DNA of 64,000 nt. It comes from Blastocatellia bacterium (lineage in GTDB: Bacteria > Acidobacteriota > Blastocatellia > UBA7656 > JADIYM01). Shown here piece by piece: positions 1 to 8,153 of the stretch. Position numbers and translations under genes: made by a program. The stretch spans positions 16,178-80,177 of the forward strand of contig JAJTWZ010000012.1 in assembly GCA_021463145.1 (NCBI GenBank). Reading direction: 5' to 3'. The first letter of the stretch is position 1; the number at the start of each line of letters is the position of its first letter. The notes beneath the pieces were generated by a model. The model made no database searches and was not told the DNA's origin. It saw nothing but the letters and a program-made list of their open reading frames with translations.

Positions 1-1
1 C

Positions 2-646
2 CGGGCCGACGGCCTTCGAGTGCTGCTCCTCATGGACTCCGTTACGCGATTCGCGCGCGCGCTGCGGGAGATTGGACTCGCCGCCGGCGAACCGCCGGCC
101 CGCGCCGGCTTTCCGCCTTCCGTATTTGCCGAGCTGCCCCGATTGCTCGAGCGGACGGGAACCGACTCGCGCGGTTCGATCACCGCCATCTATACCGTGC
201 TCGTCGAGGGCGACGATCACAACGAACCGGTGGCGGACGAATGCCGCTCAATCCTCGACGGGCACCTGGTGCTCTCGTCCGAGAGAGCCGGGCGGGGCTA
301 CTTTCCGGCAATCGACATTGCCCGCAGCGCCAGCCGCGTGATGTCGCGCGTTGCCTCGGCCGATCACCTCGCTGCGTCCAGGCACGTCAGGGCGTTGCTC
401 GGCGCCTACGAACGCGAGCGCGACCTCATCCTGCTCGGCGCGTACGAACCCGGCACCGATCTGCTGGTCGACGAGGCAATCGCGAAGGTGGACGATCTCG
501 ACGCGTTTCTCGCGCAGCAACCCGACGAGTTCACGCCGCTGCCGGCAAGCGTCGCGGCCGTCGAAGCTTTCGCTCTGCCATTCGAACCTCCGGACGAGGC
601 GTTCGGTGACGACTCCATCGACGACGAGGACCTTGATCTCGAATGA
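2..646 (+). CDS. sctN: Type III secretion ATPase SctN, C-terminal part (5' truncated by window edge)
   Basis: The frame is open from base 2, so this is the last ~214 residues of a FliI/YscN-type ATPase that energises unfolding of T3SS substrates at the inner-membrane export gate. Visible family signatures are the RADGLRVLLLMDSVTRFARA strand and helix, the GEPPARAGFPPSVFAELPRL loop, and GSITAIYTVLVEGDDHNEP followed by the HLVLS and FPAIDI segments. The C-terminal region (DAFLAQQPDEFTP) is typical of the subunit's helical domain. The Walker A motif lies outside the window. It heads an overlapping operon sctN-O-P-Q-R-S-T. Its stop overlaps the next start (ATGA). A flagellar FliI cannot be excluded from this fragment alone, but the operon order and single SctQ favour a non-flagellar system. 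Confidence 0.93.
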   Translation, partial: RADGLRVLLLMDSVTRFARALREIGLAAGEPPARAGFPPSVFAELPRLLERTGTDSRGSITAIYTVLVEGDDHNEPVADECRSILDGHLVLSSERAGRGYFPAIDIARSASRVMSRVASADHLAASRHVRALLGAYERERDLILLGAYEPGTDLLVDEAIAKVDDLDAFLAQQPDEFTPLPASVAAVEAFALPFEPPDEAFGDDSIDDEDLDLE

Positions 647-1146
647 ACCGGAACTGCTATCGATTCGAACCGCTTGCCCTGCTCAGCGAACGCGGCCGGA
701 AGCTGGCGCAGGGCCGTGTCGCCCTGGCCGCGCGGCGTGTCCGCGCGTGCGAGCGACGCGTCAGACAGATGGACGACCTCGCCGCTCGAGAGCAGGGGCG
801 GGCAGCCGCCGCCGTGCGCGAGTCGCGCGCCGATGCCTTGGCAGTTCGCGCGGCGATCGACGCGACTGTCGATGCGATGATCTCGGCGGCAAGGGATCAT
901 CGCGCGGATGCGGCGGGGGCGCGGGTCGCGCTCGACCGGTCGATCGCCGAATGCGAGCGCCGCCGCAGCGAGGCTCGCGTCGCGGTCTCGGACGCCGAAC
1001 TTCATCGCTCGGCCCGCGAGCGCGCAATGGCTCTCTCGCGGGCCAGGGCCCGCCGGAAGTGCGAGAGCCGATCGGCTGAGGACGCGTGTGCGGCCTGGGC
1101 TGCCGCGCGCAGAGACCTCGACCAGGAGGACGATCGTGCGAGTTGA
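643..1146 (+). CDS. sctO: SctO-like T3SS ATPase stalk protein (YscO/FliJ type)
   Basis: A 167-residue, Arg/Ala/Glu-rich protein predicted to be almost wholly alpha-helical coiled coil. It has the length and composition of YscO/FliJ, the central stalk that contacts the SctN hexamer and the export gate. Sequence similarity in this family is weak, so the assignment rests on position directly after sctN, the 4-bp ATGA overlap with the sctN stop, and the coiled-coil character (for example the repeated A/R heptads around residues 20-150). No membrane segment or signal peptide is seen. Confidence 0.75.
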   Translation: MNRNCYRFEPLALLSERGRKLAQGRVALAARRVRACERRVRQMDDLAAREQGRAAAAVRESRADALAVRAAIDATVDAMISAARDHRADAAGARVALDRSIAECERRRSEARVAVSDAELHRSARERAMALSRARARRKCESRSAEDACAAWAAARRDLDQEDDRAS

Positions 1147-1648
1147 AACAGTGCCTGCTCAAACGAAGGCGGAAGAGCAATCGCCCGGCCGCGCGCGCTC
1201 GAACAGATCGAAGTTCCGGCAGACGCTCGAGGATCTGCGTTCTCTTCAGTCGTGCGCGGAGATTGCTCAGGCTCCGTCCGCGCCGCTCTCGGGTGGCGCC
1301 GGACCTGTTCCCGTCGAGTTCGCCGATTCCTCGAAGGGCGCGGCGCAGGCGCGCGGCATCGATCGGGTGAAGGCGGCCGAAGCGTCTTCGGCTGTTCCGC
1401 CACTAGTTACCGGCGTTCGCACGACATTCGTCACAGAGGACCGGCACTTGGTAGACGTCCAGGTTCGGGCGGCCGGCGAGCAGGTCATCGTGGCGATGGC
1501 CGCCGCGCCGCATCACGCCGAGCGGCTCGCCACGCACGCCGGAACGCTTGGCCGTAAACTCTCGGAACGCGGCGTCCGGGCCCGGTCGCTCAGGGTGACA
1601 TCGGGCGAACATCGGCAGGGCGACAGCAAGTCGAGGCCGTCGCGATGA
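1136..1648 (+). CDS. sctP: SctP-like needle-length regulator with FliK C-terminal-type domain
   Basis: A 170-residue protein. The start is GTG at 1136, chosen because AGGAGGA at 1124-1130 sits six bases upstream; this overlaps the sctO end by 11 bp. The first ~85 residues are low-complexity and polar. The last ~70 (TTFVTEDRHLVDVQVRAAG through LSERGVRARSLRV) have the beta-strand/helix pattern of the FliK/YscP C-terminal domain that touches SctU to switch substrate specificity. It is much shorter than most YscP or FliK proteins, so the ruler portion would be short. The role is inferred from this domain and from operon position between sctO and sctQ. Confidence 0.65.
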   Translation: MRVETVPAQTKAEEQSPGRARSNRSKFRQTLEDLRSLQSCAEIAQAPSAPLSGGAGPVPVEFADSSKGAAQARGIDRVKAAEASSAVPPLVTGVRTTFVTEDRHLVDVQVRAAGEQVIVAMAAAPHHAERLATHAGTLGRKLSERGVRARSLRVTSGEHRQGDSKSRPSR

Positions 1649-3057
1649 GCGCCTCGAACACGTTGCTCGAAATCGAATCGCTGGACCAGCGACACGTGAC
1701 CGTGGGCGGCGCGATCGTGCGGACTCCGATGCCAACTGGGCTTGCCGCGAGAGTCGCGCGAGCCGCTCACGACGCAATCGCCCAACTCGCCCCGTCGAAC
1801 ACGCGTCCGTCGCTCGATCTCGACTGGGACGGTGGCTCGTACAGGCTCACGGCGGACGAGACGGACTCGGGACGAGCGCTGGCGGACGCCCTGGGCGCCG
1901 ATGTCATCGTTCACCGGGGCCGCGAGGGCGGACGTCTTGTCGTCGGAAGTGACGTGGTCGCCTTCTGCCAGGGGTGGCCCTTGGATCCGGGCGTCCCCTT
2001 TCGCATCGGTCACGGCGACGTCTTGCGGATCGACGGCCGTCACGTTGCCGTGCGAAACGACCCTCCGCAACTCCCGCTCGTTCGGACGGGTGGCATCGCC
2101 CTCGCTCCGATGCCGAAGGACGTGGCCTTCACAGCGCGATTCGCCATTGAACCTTCAGGCGAGCCGCTCGAGCTTCGGTGCGACCCGTTGCTCACGCGGG
2201 CTCTCGTGTGTCTGGTTCTGCGCCACGATGCGGAGCGGCCGTTCGATCCGACGGCGCTAACGAACGTCGAGCAGGCAACTCTTGACTGGCTGACAACCCG
2301 GATCGCCGAGCGGATCGGCACCGATGTGTTCGCCAACAGGGTTGCGTTCCGACTCGCTGCCAGCGATGTTCAAACGGAAACCTGGGTCTCGGCAGTGATC
2401 GGCGTGGGGCCGGTGGCCGGCACCGCCTGGATCGGCACCAGCGCCGCCGGAAGCGCCGCCATCGCAAGCGCACTGGCACACACGTCGGCACGTCAGGTGG
2501 CTTCGAGCCCGGCTCTTCGCGGTGTCTTCGTGACGATGGCGGCACGAATCGCGCTCGGCCGTCTGGATGCCGCAACCGTCGCCGCGGTGGAGCCGGGCGA
2601 CGTGTTCGCGTCATCGGACGTGCCGTGGATCGGTGACGCAGGCTGGTCGAGCCACGGATCGCTCGTGCTGACGAGCGCCGACTCGATGGCAACGCACGTG
2701 TCATTGGAACGCGACGACCGTGGTCAACTCCGGGCTACTTTGCTCGGGCGCACCATTGAAGGAGGAAACGACGATATGCGGATCGCGGAACCACGTGAAG
2801 CTCTTGAAGACGACGCTCGGCCATTCGCCGACGCGCTCGATGCCATCGGGGTCGACGTCGCCATCGAGGTTGCCAGGCGCCGGATCAGGCTCTCCGAAGC
2901 GCTTGCCCTTTCGACCGGCGACGTATTCGAGCTCGGATCGCCTGTCACCGCCAGGGTGTCGCTCATGATTGACGGCGCGCCATTCGCCACGGGCGAACTG
3001 GTGAACGTGGACGGCGCACTAGGCGTTCGCGTCGTCGGAACCGGAGGACGGCGATGA
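1645..3057 (+). CDS. sctQ: T3SS cytoplasmic ring (sorting platform) protein SctQ
   Basis: A 470-residue protein starting at the ATG overlapping the sctP stop. The C-terminal ~75 residues (FADALDAIGVDVAIEVARRRIRLSEALALSTGDVFEL..., ending GALGVRVVG) form a clear SpoA/FliN domain. A second, weaker SpoA-like segment precedes it around residues 330-375. The N-terminal 300 residues are divergent. SctQ forms the C-ring or sorting pods under the T3SS basal body and recruits the SctN ATPase complex. One protein seems to cover both FliM-like and FliN-like parts, which favours a non-flagellar system. Its stop overlaps sctR (ATGA). Confidence 0.85.
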   Translation: MSASNTLLEIESLDQRHVTVGGAIVRTPMPTGLAARVARAAHDAIAQLAPSNTRPSLDLDWDGGSYRLTADETDSGRALADALGADVIVHRGREGGRLVVGSDVVAFCQGWPLDPGVPFRIGHGDVLRIDGRHVAVRNDPPQLPLVRTGGIALAPMPKDVAFTARFAIEPSGEPLELRCDPLLTRALVCLVLRHDAERPFDPTALTNVEQATLDWLTTRIAERIGTDVFANRVAFRLAASDVQTETWVSAVIGVGPVAGTAWIGTSAAGSAAIASALAHTSARQVASSPALRGVFVTMAARIALGRLDAATVAAVEPGDVFASSDVPWIGDAGWSSHGSLVLTSADSMATHVSLERDDRGQLRATLLGRTIEGGNDDMRIAEPREALEDDARPFADALDAIGVDVAIEVARRRIRLSEALALSTGDVFELGSPVTARVSLMIDGAPFATGELVNVDGALGVRVVGTGGRR

Positions 3058-4274
3058 TCGCGAAACTCGCTCTGCCGCCAATCGGAATTGCAGCCATAGG
3101 CCTCGTCGCCGTGCTTTCACTAGTATCGGGGGGAGGCTCTGCCATTGCGCTCTCGACATTGGCGGTACTGTCTGCCGGAGCGATCGCCGTCTCACGAAAC
3201 CGGCGACGTGCCCAGGCCTCCGGCGTTCGTGCTTCGATCGAGCGACTGGGCGGGTGCGGGCTCGGACCGGGCGTGGCGGTGCACGCGGTTCGAGTCGCCG
3301 ACCGGGTGCTCATCGTCGGAGTCAGCGGCTCGTCGGTGACCCTTCTCGACCGAACCACCGTGGACGAGCTTGCTCCGGCCGAAATCGCAGAGATCGAAGA
3401 GGACGCGCGTGCGGCTCCGAACACGACCCGAGCCATGCTGCGGTGGATTGGGCGCGGAGGACTCGCGATCCTGCTTCTGTCCGGTGCTGTGCTGGCCGCA
3501 CCCGAGGCTTACGCGCAGTCGGAATCGCCTCGACAGTCCGCCGACCTCGCACCGGCCGGGCGTTCTGACAGGCAGTCGAAGGATCCGCCGGCGCTGCCGG
3601 CCATCGACGTGCCTCCGGCCTCGCCGGTCGAAATGCCCGTTCCAGGTTCGACGCCGCTGGGGCCGATGCTCTGGTTAGCGGGACTCGCCGTGCTTCCCTT
3701 CGCGCTGATGGGTGTCACGTCGTTCGTGAAAATCTCGATCGTGCTGTCGCTATTGAGAAGCGCGCTTGGTACGCCGCAGGTTCCTTCTGACCCGCTGCTT
3801 GCGGGAATCGCTCTGTCACTGACCACATTCGTGATGGCTCCCGTCGCAAGCGAGGCCTGGTCGCGCGTCGCGGCCGCCAATGCCGACCTGTCGACAACTG
3901 GCGGAGTCGTGACGGCTCTGACGGCGGCTGCGCCTCCAATCCGGCAGTTCCTCGAGCGCAATGCGCGGCCTGACGAAGTCGGCATGTTCGTCAGTCTGTC
4001 GACACGTGACGGTCACGAAGCGGCCGATCCCGGCTCGTTCGGGATTCTCGTGCCGGCATTCGTCACCAGCGAACTTCGTGAAGCATTCGTCGCCGGATTC
4101 TTTCTCTTCATACCGTTTCTGGTCGTGGACCTCGTGGTTTCCAACATCCTCATGTCGATGGGAATGGTCATGGTCTCGCCTACGACGGTCTCGTTGCCCT
4201 TCAAGGTCCTGTTGTTCGTGCTCGTCGACGGGTGGCCGCTGCTCGCGAAGGCGCTCGCGCTCAGCTACCACTGA
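3054..4274 (+). CDS. sctR: T3SS export-gate protein SctR with N-terminal FliO-like extension
   Basis: A 406-residue membrane protein. Residues ~185-406 are a standard FliP/SctR core: LPFALMGVTSFVKISIVLSLLR, the segment VGMFVSLSTRD, and the conserved tail IPFLVVDLVVSNILMSMGM...VSLPFKVLLFVLVDGW. Before this is an extra ~180 residues: an N-terminal membrane helix, a basic patch (SRNRRR), then GPGVAVHAVRVADRVLIVGVS..VTLLDR, which resembles the soluble domain of FliO, and a second hydrophobic stretch (ILLLSGAVLAAPEAYA) that looks like the signal peptide FliP proteins usually carry. An internal ATG at 3435 (Met128) could give a conventional SctR. Together with SctS and SctT it forms the export-gate pore. 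Confidence 0.92.
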   Translation: MIAKLALPPIGIAAIGLVAVLSLVSGGGSAIALSTLAVLSAGAIAVSRNRRRAQASGVRASIERLGGCGLGPGVAVHAVRVADRVLIVGVSGSSVTLLDRTTVDELAPAEIAEIEEDARAAPNTTRAMLRWIGRGGLAILLLSGAVLAAPEAYAQSESPRQSADLAPAGRSDRQSKDPPALPAIDVPPASPVEMPVPGSTPLGPMLWLAGLAVLPFALMGVTSFVKISIVLSLLRSALGTPQVPSDPLLAGIALSLTTFVMAPVASEAWSRVAAANADLSTTGGVVTALTAAAPPIRQFLERNARPDEVGMFVSLSTRDGHEAADPGSFGILVPAFVTSELREAFVAGFFLFIPFLVVDLVVSNILMSMGMVMVSPTTVSLPFKVLLFVLVDGWPLLAKALALSYH

Positions 4275-4286
4275 AGGAGGAACCCG

Positions 4287-4550
4287 ATGGACTCGATCGT
4301 CGTCACCACCTGCCAGCAGGCATTGCTGGCCGTTCTGATCCTGTCGGCGCCGGCGGCACTTACCGCCGTCCTGGTCGGACTCGTAGTCAGCGTCCTGCAG
4401 ACCGCAACGCAGATCCAGGAGCAGACGCTCTCTTACGTGCCGAAACTGGTGGCCGTCAGCGCCGCGCTCGCAGTCGCGGGACCGTGGATGCTTGCGGAGC
4501 TCGTTCGATTGGCCACATCGATGTTCGAACGGGTCGCGGAGGCGATGTGA
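4287..4550 (+). CDS. sctS: T3SS export-gate protein SctS (FliQ family)
   Basis: An 87-residue protein with two transmembrane hairpin helices separated by the conserved loop LQTATQIQEQTLSYVPK, diagnostic for FliQ/SctS. A strong ribosome site (AAGGAGGA) lies just before ATG 4287. Length is normal for the family (about 85-90 residues). SctS subunits wrap the SctR pentamer in the export gate. The stop codon overlaps the GTG start of sctT, so translation is likely coupled. Confidence 0.93.
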   Translation: MDSIVVTTCQQALLAVLILSAPAALTAVLVGLVVSVLQTATQIQEQTLSYVPKLVAVSAALAVAGPWMLAELVRLATSMFERVAEAM

Positions 4551-5302
4551 ACCTCGCACTCGAGTCGTGGCTGCTCGTTTTCACCCGCATTGCGCCGATC
4601 GTCGCGCTTCATCCGGTCTTCGGCGGCCGCGCGACGCCTTCAATCGTGAAGGCGTCGGTCGCGTGCGTACTGGCAACGGTCTTCTGGTCCGATCGGGCCG
4701 TTGCGAGCCCCCAGGGCCCTCTGCTCGTGAACGCAGTGACGCAGGCAGCGATCGGACTCGCGGTCGCAGCAGTTGGCATCGCCGTTTTCGGCGCGATAGA
4801 GGCGGCCGGGCGATTCGTCGACGACGCCCGAGGTGCGAACGCGGCCCGTCTTTTCGCGCCACACCTGGAAGCGTCGACGAGTCCGCTCGGCGCACTCGAC
4901 GCTGCCGCTTCGCTTGCACTGTTCTGGTCTGCTGGCCTTCATTCCGTGCTCATCGAGTCGATCAGCTCGAGCTTCGATACTCTGCCGGTTGGTGCAAGGC
5001 CGGCCGGCCCAATCGCGGACCGCGCCGCCTTTCTGACCTTCACGGTCGACGCCATCGGCGCGCTCTGCAGAGCGGGACTCGCGATGGCAGGACCGGCGGC
5101 CGCGGCAACGGTCACCGTCGACGCATTCTTCGGCCTGGTCAACCGCTCGAGCCCACAGGCGCCTGTCTTCTCGCTGAGCCTTCCGGTGAAGCTCGTGGCC
5201 GCTCTGGCAGTAACGGCATTGGCGGTTCCGGGACGCGCCGGGCAGTGGGCCGAGGCGTTCAGGCTTCACGACGGATGGATCCGATCGATACTTGGAGGAT
5301 GA
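4547..5302 (+). CDS. sctT: T3SS export-gate protein SctT (FliR family)
   Basis: A 251-residue polytopic membrane protein. The start is GTG 4547, overlapping the sctS stop; the frame is open further upstream but that part lies inside sctR/sctS. Family features include the N-terminal LVFTRIAPIVALHPVFGGRATPSIVKASVA segment, the FVDDARGANAARLF loop and the VFSLSLPVKLVAAL segment near the C terminus. SctT closes the SctR5-SctS4-SctT1 export gate. The gene ends 2 bp before the ATG of the FHA-like gene. Confidence 0.92.
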   Translation: MNLALESWLLVFTRIAPIVALHPVFGGRATPSIVKASVACVLATVFWSDRAVASPQGPLLVNAVTQAAIGLAVAAVGIAVFGAIEAAGRFVDDARGANAARLFAPHLEASTSPLGALDAAASLALFWSAGLHSVLIESISSSFDTLPVGARPAGPIADRAAFLTFTVDAIGALCRAGLAMAGPAAAATVTVDAFFGLVNRSSPQAPVFSLSLPVKLVAALAVTALAVPGRAGQWAEAFRLHDGWIRSILGG

Positions 5303-5303
5303 A

Positions 5304-6116
5304 ATGCTCTTTGCAATAGCGGTCGATCCGAGGGGCTCGTCCTCGGCCTTGATGCTGTGGCGCGATGGCGAGATGGGCGAACTGGTTCGAGCCGGCGAAC
5401 ACGCCACCTGCGACATGCGCCTTCCAGGCGCAGGTATCGCGTCCTGCGACGTCTGGCGAGGCGAGAGCAACTGGCAGGTCCGCCGCCCCGACGGTTCGGT
5501 GCGCGACGTAGAGGACGGCGACAACTTCGTGGTCGGCCGTTGGTGGCTGCTACTGCTTGTCGACGAAGCGCCGATGGCATCGGGCCCCCCTACTGGATCG
5601 CATCGACGGTTCGGCGTGCCTGATTGCCCCGCTGCCCAGGGATTCGAATCCGAAGACCGGCGGCTGGCGGACATCGACGACGACCTCCCACGACTCCTTG
5701 GCGGCGGCGACGGGTGCGCCATCAGAATCGCCCTGACGCGAGAGCGATTCTGCGCCGTCGTTCGGCGGGCAGGGCGTGCGACGAGAATCTATCCGGTGCC
5801 TGGCACGCGCCTCGCCGTCGACGGCAAGCAGATCGCCGGCCCGATGCAGCTGGGCGACGGCAATGTCCTCGCCGTACCCGACTCGCCGCCAATTCGTTTT
5901 GTCGACGCGGATCAGGAGCTCGACAGATTGCTCGACTCGCTCAGAGACGAGCACCCGGACAGGCCTGAGCCTGACTCCGCCACGCCGCCCGGAAACGCGG
6001 CGCCAGAGACAACGGCCCGGCGCGATCCGTTCCTGACGCCGGTCGAGGCGGCGCTGGCGTGCGGCACGCTAGCCGCGATCGTCGCTCAATCCGTCGTGAC
6101 GATCGCGCGATGGTGA
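5304..6116 (+). CDS. Tail-anchored protein with two FHA-like segments, T3SS operon
   Basis: A 270-residue protein of unestablished family. ATG 5304 is preferred because GGAGG (5294-5298) is spaced 5 bases from it. Residues ~1-85 and ~135-205 each look like a small beta-sandwich similar to a degenerate FHA domain (for example VRAGEHATCDMRLPGAGIAS and VPGTRLAVDGKQIAGPMQLGDG). A Pro/Asp-rich linker follows, then one C-terminal hydrophobic helix (PVEAALACGTLAAIVAQSVV) ending in IARW. T3SS SctD also starts with an FHA fold but continues into a periplasmic ring domain, which is absent here. It is probably a cytosol-facing membrane accessory of the secretion system; the function is inferred only from context. 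Confidence 0.75.
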   Translation: MLFAIAVDPRGSSSALMLWRDGEMGELVRAGEHATCDMRLPGAGIASCDVWRGESNWQVRRPDGSVRDVEDGDNFVVGRWWLLLLVDEAPMASGPPTGSHRRFGVPDCPAAQGFESEDRRLADIDDDLPRLLGGGDGCAIRIALTRERFCAVVRRAGRATRIYPVPGTRLAVDGKQIAGPMQLGDGNVLAVPDSPPIRFVDADQELDRLLDSLRDEHPDRPEPDSATPPGNAAPETTARRDPFLTPVEAALACGTLAAIVAQSVVTIARW

Positions 6117-6129
6117 AGCCGGCAGACGG

Positions 6130-6699
6130 CTAACGAACACGCTTCACGAACTCGCCGGTGGTCGTATCGACGAGGATGCGCTCGCCCGAGTCGAGGTAGA
6201 GCGGCACCCTGACGGTTGCTCCCGTCGCGACCTTCGCTTCCTTCATGACCTTTCCCGCCGCCGTATCGCCCCTCGCCGCGCTCTCGACCTCGACGACTTC
6301 GACTTCCACGAACTGTGGGAGCTCGATGCTGACGACCGCGCCGTTGTATATCGTGGACTTCACGATCGTGTTCTCGGCCAGAAATCCGACGGCGTCGCCG
6401 AGGGCTTCCGCGGAGAATGCGAACTGTTCGTAGGACTCCTGATCCAGGAAGTTGTACTCTCCCCCTCCTTCGTAGAGGTACTGTGCATCTCGCTGCTCTA
6501 CATCGGGCTCGTCGAACTTGTCTCCGGCCTTGAAAGTCTTCTCGAGCACCTGCGAAGTGAGTATGTGACGGATCTTGGTTCGGTAAAGCGTAGCCGCGCC
6601 ACGAGCCGATGGCGATTGCACGGAATATTCGAGAACCGTGAACGGCTGACCGTCGACGAGAATCTGGGCGCCGCGTTTGAAATCGGATGTGCTGATCAT
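6130..6699 (-). CDS. efp: Elongation factor P family protein with EfpL/YeiP-type loop
   Basis: A 189-residue, three-domain EF-P-like protein (KOW-like N-terminal domain, then two OB-type domains ending GERILVDTTTGEFVKRV). It binds between the P and E sites of ribosomes stalled on polyproline-type motifs. The loop that approaches the peptidyl-transferase centre reads QSPSARGAATLYR. This matches YeiP/EfpL (QSPTARGAATLYK in E. coli), which has an elongated loop with an Arg at the tip, rather than canonical EF-P with its modified Lys34 or Arg32. The C-terminal domain is more EF-P-like than YeiP. The start ATG is at 6699, encoding MISTSDFKRG. Confidence 0.9.
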   Translation of the reverse strand: MISTSDFKRGAQILVDGQPFTVLEYSVQSPSARGAATLYRTKIRHILTSQVLEKTFKAGDKFDEPDVEQRDAQYLYEGGGEYNFLDQESYEQFAFSAEALGDAVGFLAENTIVKSTIYNGAVVSIELPQFVEVEVVEVESAARGDTAAGKVMKEAKVATGATVRVPLYLDSGERILVDTTTGEFVKRVR

Positions 6700-6744
6700 G
6701 CGTGTGGGTATGGGCGCGCGAATTCGCGGCGCGAGATTGGGCCG

Positions 6745-7086
6745 TCAGTATCGGGGAACGCTGCGGTCGACGTCGGTCGACCAGGCGTCGATGCCGCCGG
6801 ACAGGTTGTGAACGTCGAGGCAGCCTTCGCGGACGAGCCATCCGCAAGCCGAGGCGCTTCTGACGCCGTGGTGACAGACAACGACTACGGGCCGGTCGCG
6901 GGCGACTTCACCAAGCCGTCCCGGGAGGGTCCGAAGTGGAATGTGACAGGCCCCGGGAATCGCCGCGATCTGAAGCTCGAACGGCTCGCGCACGTCGATG
7001 ACCTGCAACCGATCGCCGCGCGAAAGCCGTTCCGACAGTTCGCGCGGCGTGATCGATCCAAATCCGTTGCCCGTACCGGCAATCAC
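6745..7086 (-). CDS. Single-domain rhodanese-like sulfurtransferase
   Basis: A 113-residue single rhodanese domain of GlpE/PspE size: RLQVIDVREPFELQIAAIPGACHIPL, then the active-site loop VVCHHGVRSASACGWL with the catalytic Cys, and a C-terminal LSGGIDAWSTDVD. It moves sulfane sulfur to an unknown acceptor. The start is GTG 7086, overlapping the stop of the upstream secreted repeat protein. It closely resembles the C-terminal domain of the CysO-MoeZ fusion at 50-51.5 kb, including the terminal WS-D-D-SVP-Y pattern. Confidence 0.9.
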   Translation of the reverse strand: MIAGTGNGFGSITPRELSERLSRGDRLQVIDVREPFELQIAAIPGACHIPLRTLPGRLGEVARDRPVVVVCHHGVRSASACGWLVREGCLDVHNLSGGIDAWSTDVDRSVPRY

Positions 7087-8105
7087 GGCTTGGGCTTCGC
7101 TGCCTTGATGGCCTCCGCAAGGCCGTCGAGCTTGCCGTAGCGCTGCTTCCAGTGCTCTTCGAGCATTGAGTTCGACTGCGTCATCACGCCGGCGAGCTCG
7201 GGCTTGCCCTCGCTGAGCGCGACGGCTTTCACGAGCGCCTCGAGTACCTTGTCGAGCTCGGTCTCGGCGGCGGTGAGCAGCTTCTTCGCCTCATCGGTCT
7301 TCTTGTCGATCTTTGCGTTGTAGGCCTTGGCGGCCGCCTCGTACCCCGAATAGCGCGCGTTCGCCAGAAGCAGGAAGTTGAACGGGTCCGCAGGAGTCGC
7401 CAGCGTTGCCTTGGTGATGTAGGTGTTGGCGCTGGCCGAGTCGCCGGTCACCAGTGCGATCAGTCCGAATGACTGATACGCGGGCCCAAGGCTTTCATTC
7501 TTGAAAGTGGTCCACTCGGCGTCCGTTTCGAAGTCCACCGGCCGCGTTGGCGACTCGAGAGCCGCGATGGCCTTTGCGCCGTGCTCACGCCCGGAGGCAA
7601 GGTGGGAGTTGTCACTCTTCTTCAGTGCATCGACAGCCACGCGAAGCATGAGGTAGTGCGTACGGGTGTCGTCGGGATGTTTTCCGAGATAGGCATCGCA
7701 CACTTTCATGAGTGTGCCGAGATCGCCCTTCGCGAGATAGTAGTCCGCCATCCGCCGATCCAGCTGGAGACCCAGTTCGTGTCCGGGAAACGTGGTCTTG
7801 AACTTCTCGACCATTGCCAGTCGAGACGCGTCCATCGGCGCCTTGTCGATTGTCGCGGCGATGTCGTACGGAATCTGCACGAGGGCCGCGCTTTTCGGAT
7901 ACTTGGCCGTGAACGCCGCCGCCGCAGTGAAGGCCTCATCGGGCGTCCTGGCGGCCTGGACTGGCCCGTAAGCCTTAAGTTCGTCGGGCGGAAGGTTGAT
8001 CGACCCCTGGGCGGCCCCGCTCTGAATGGTCAGGGCGTTCGTCACCGGCGCGGAAGCGAGAACGAAGGCCGTCAATGCGGCGATGAGGAAAGTTCGGTTC
8101 ACCAT
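7083..8105 (-). CDS. Secreted TPR-like helical repeat protein
   Basis: A 340-residue protein with a Sec signal peptide (MVNRTFLIAALTAFVLASAP) and an otherwise helical body. Segments such as DEAFTAAAAFTAKYPKSAAL, LAKGDLGTLMKVCDAYLGKH and SFGLIALVTGDSASANTYI show the A/G/Y spacing of tetratricopeptide repeats, some of them degenerate. It is probably periplasmic. No enzymatic motif is seen. ATG 8105 follows a GGAGA-type ribosome site. Translation of the rhodanese gene downstream overlaps by 4 bp, so both are probably expressed together. Confidence 0.8.
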   Translation of the reverse strand: MVNRTFLIAALTAFVLASAPVTNALTIQSGAAQGSINLPPDELKAYGPVQAARTPDEAFTAAAAFTAKYPKSAALVQIPYDIAATIDKAPMDASRLAMVEKFKTTFPGHELGLQLDRRMADYYLAKGDLGTLMKVCDAYLGKHPDDTRTHYLMLRVAVDALKKSDNSHLASGREHGAKAIAALESPTRPVDFETDAEWTTFKNESLGPAYQSFGLIALVTGDSASANTYITKATLATPADPFNFLLLANARYSGYEAAAKAYNAKIDKKTDEAKKLLTAAETELDKVLEALVKAVALSEGKPELAGVMTQSNSMLEEHWKQRYGKLDGLAEAIKAAKPKP

Positions 8106-8153
8106 GAATCTCCTTGAAACTGGGGGAATCGATCCGGGATTCGGATTCGACGG

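Noticed and set aside
1690..2800. CACGTG cores near 1696 and 2791 considered as further parS sites
   Set aside because: The flanking bases do not form the 16-bp palindrome, and they lie in sctQ coding sequence.
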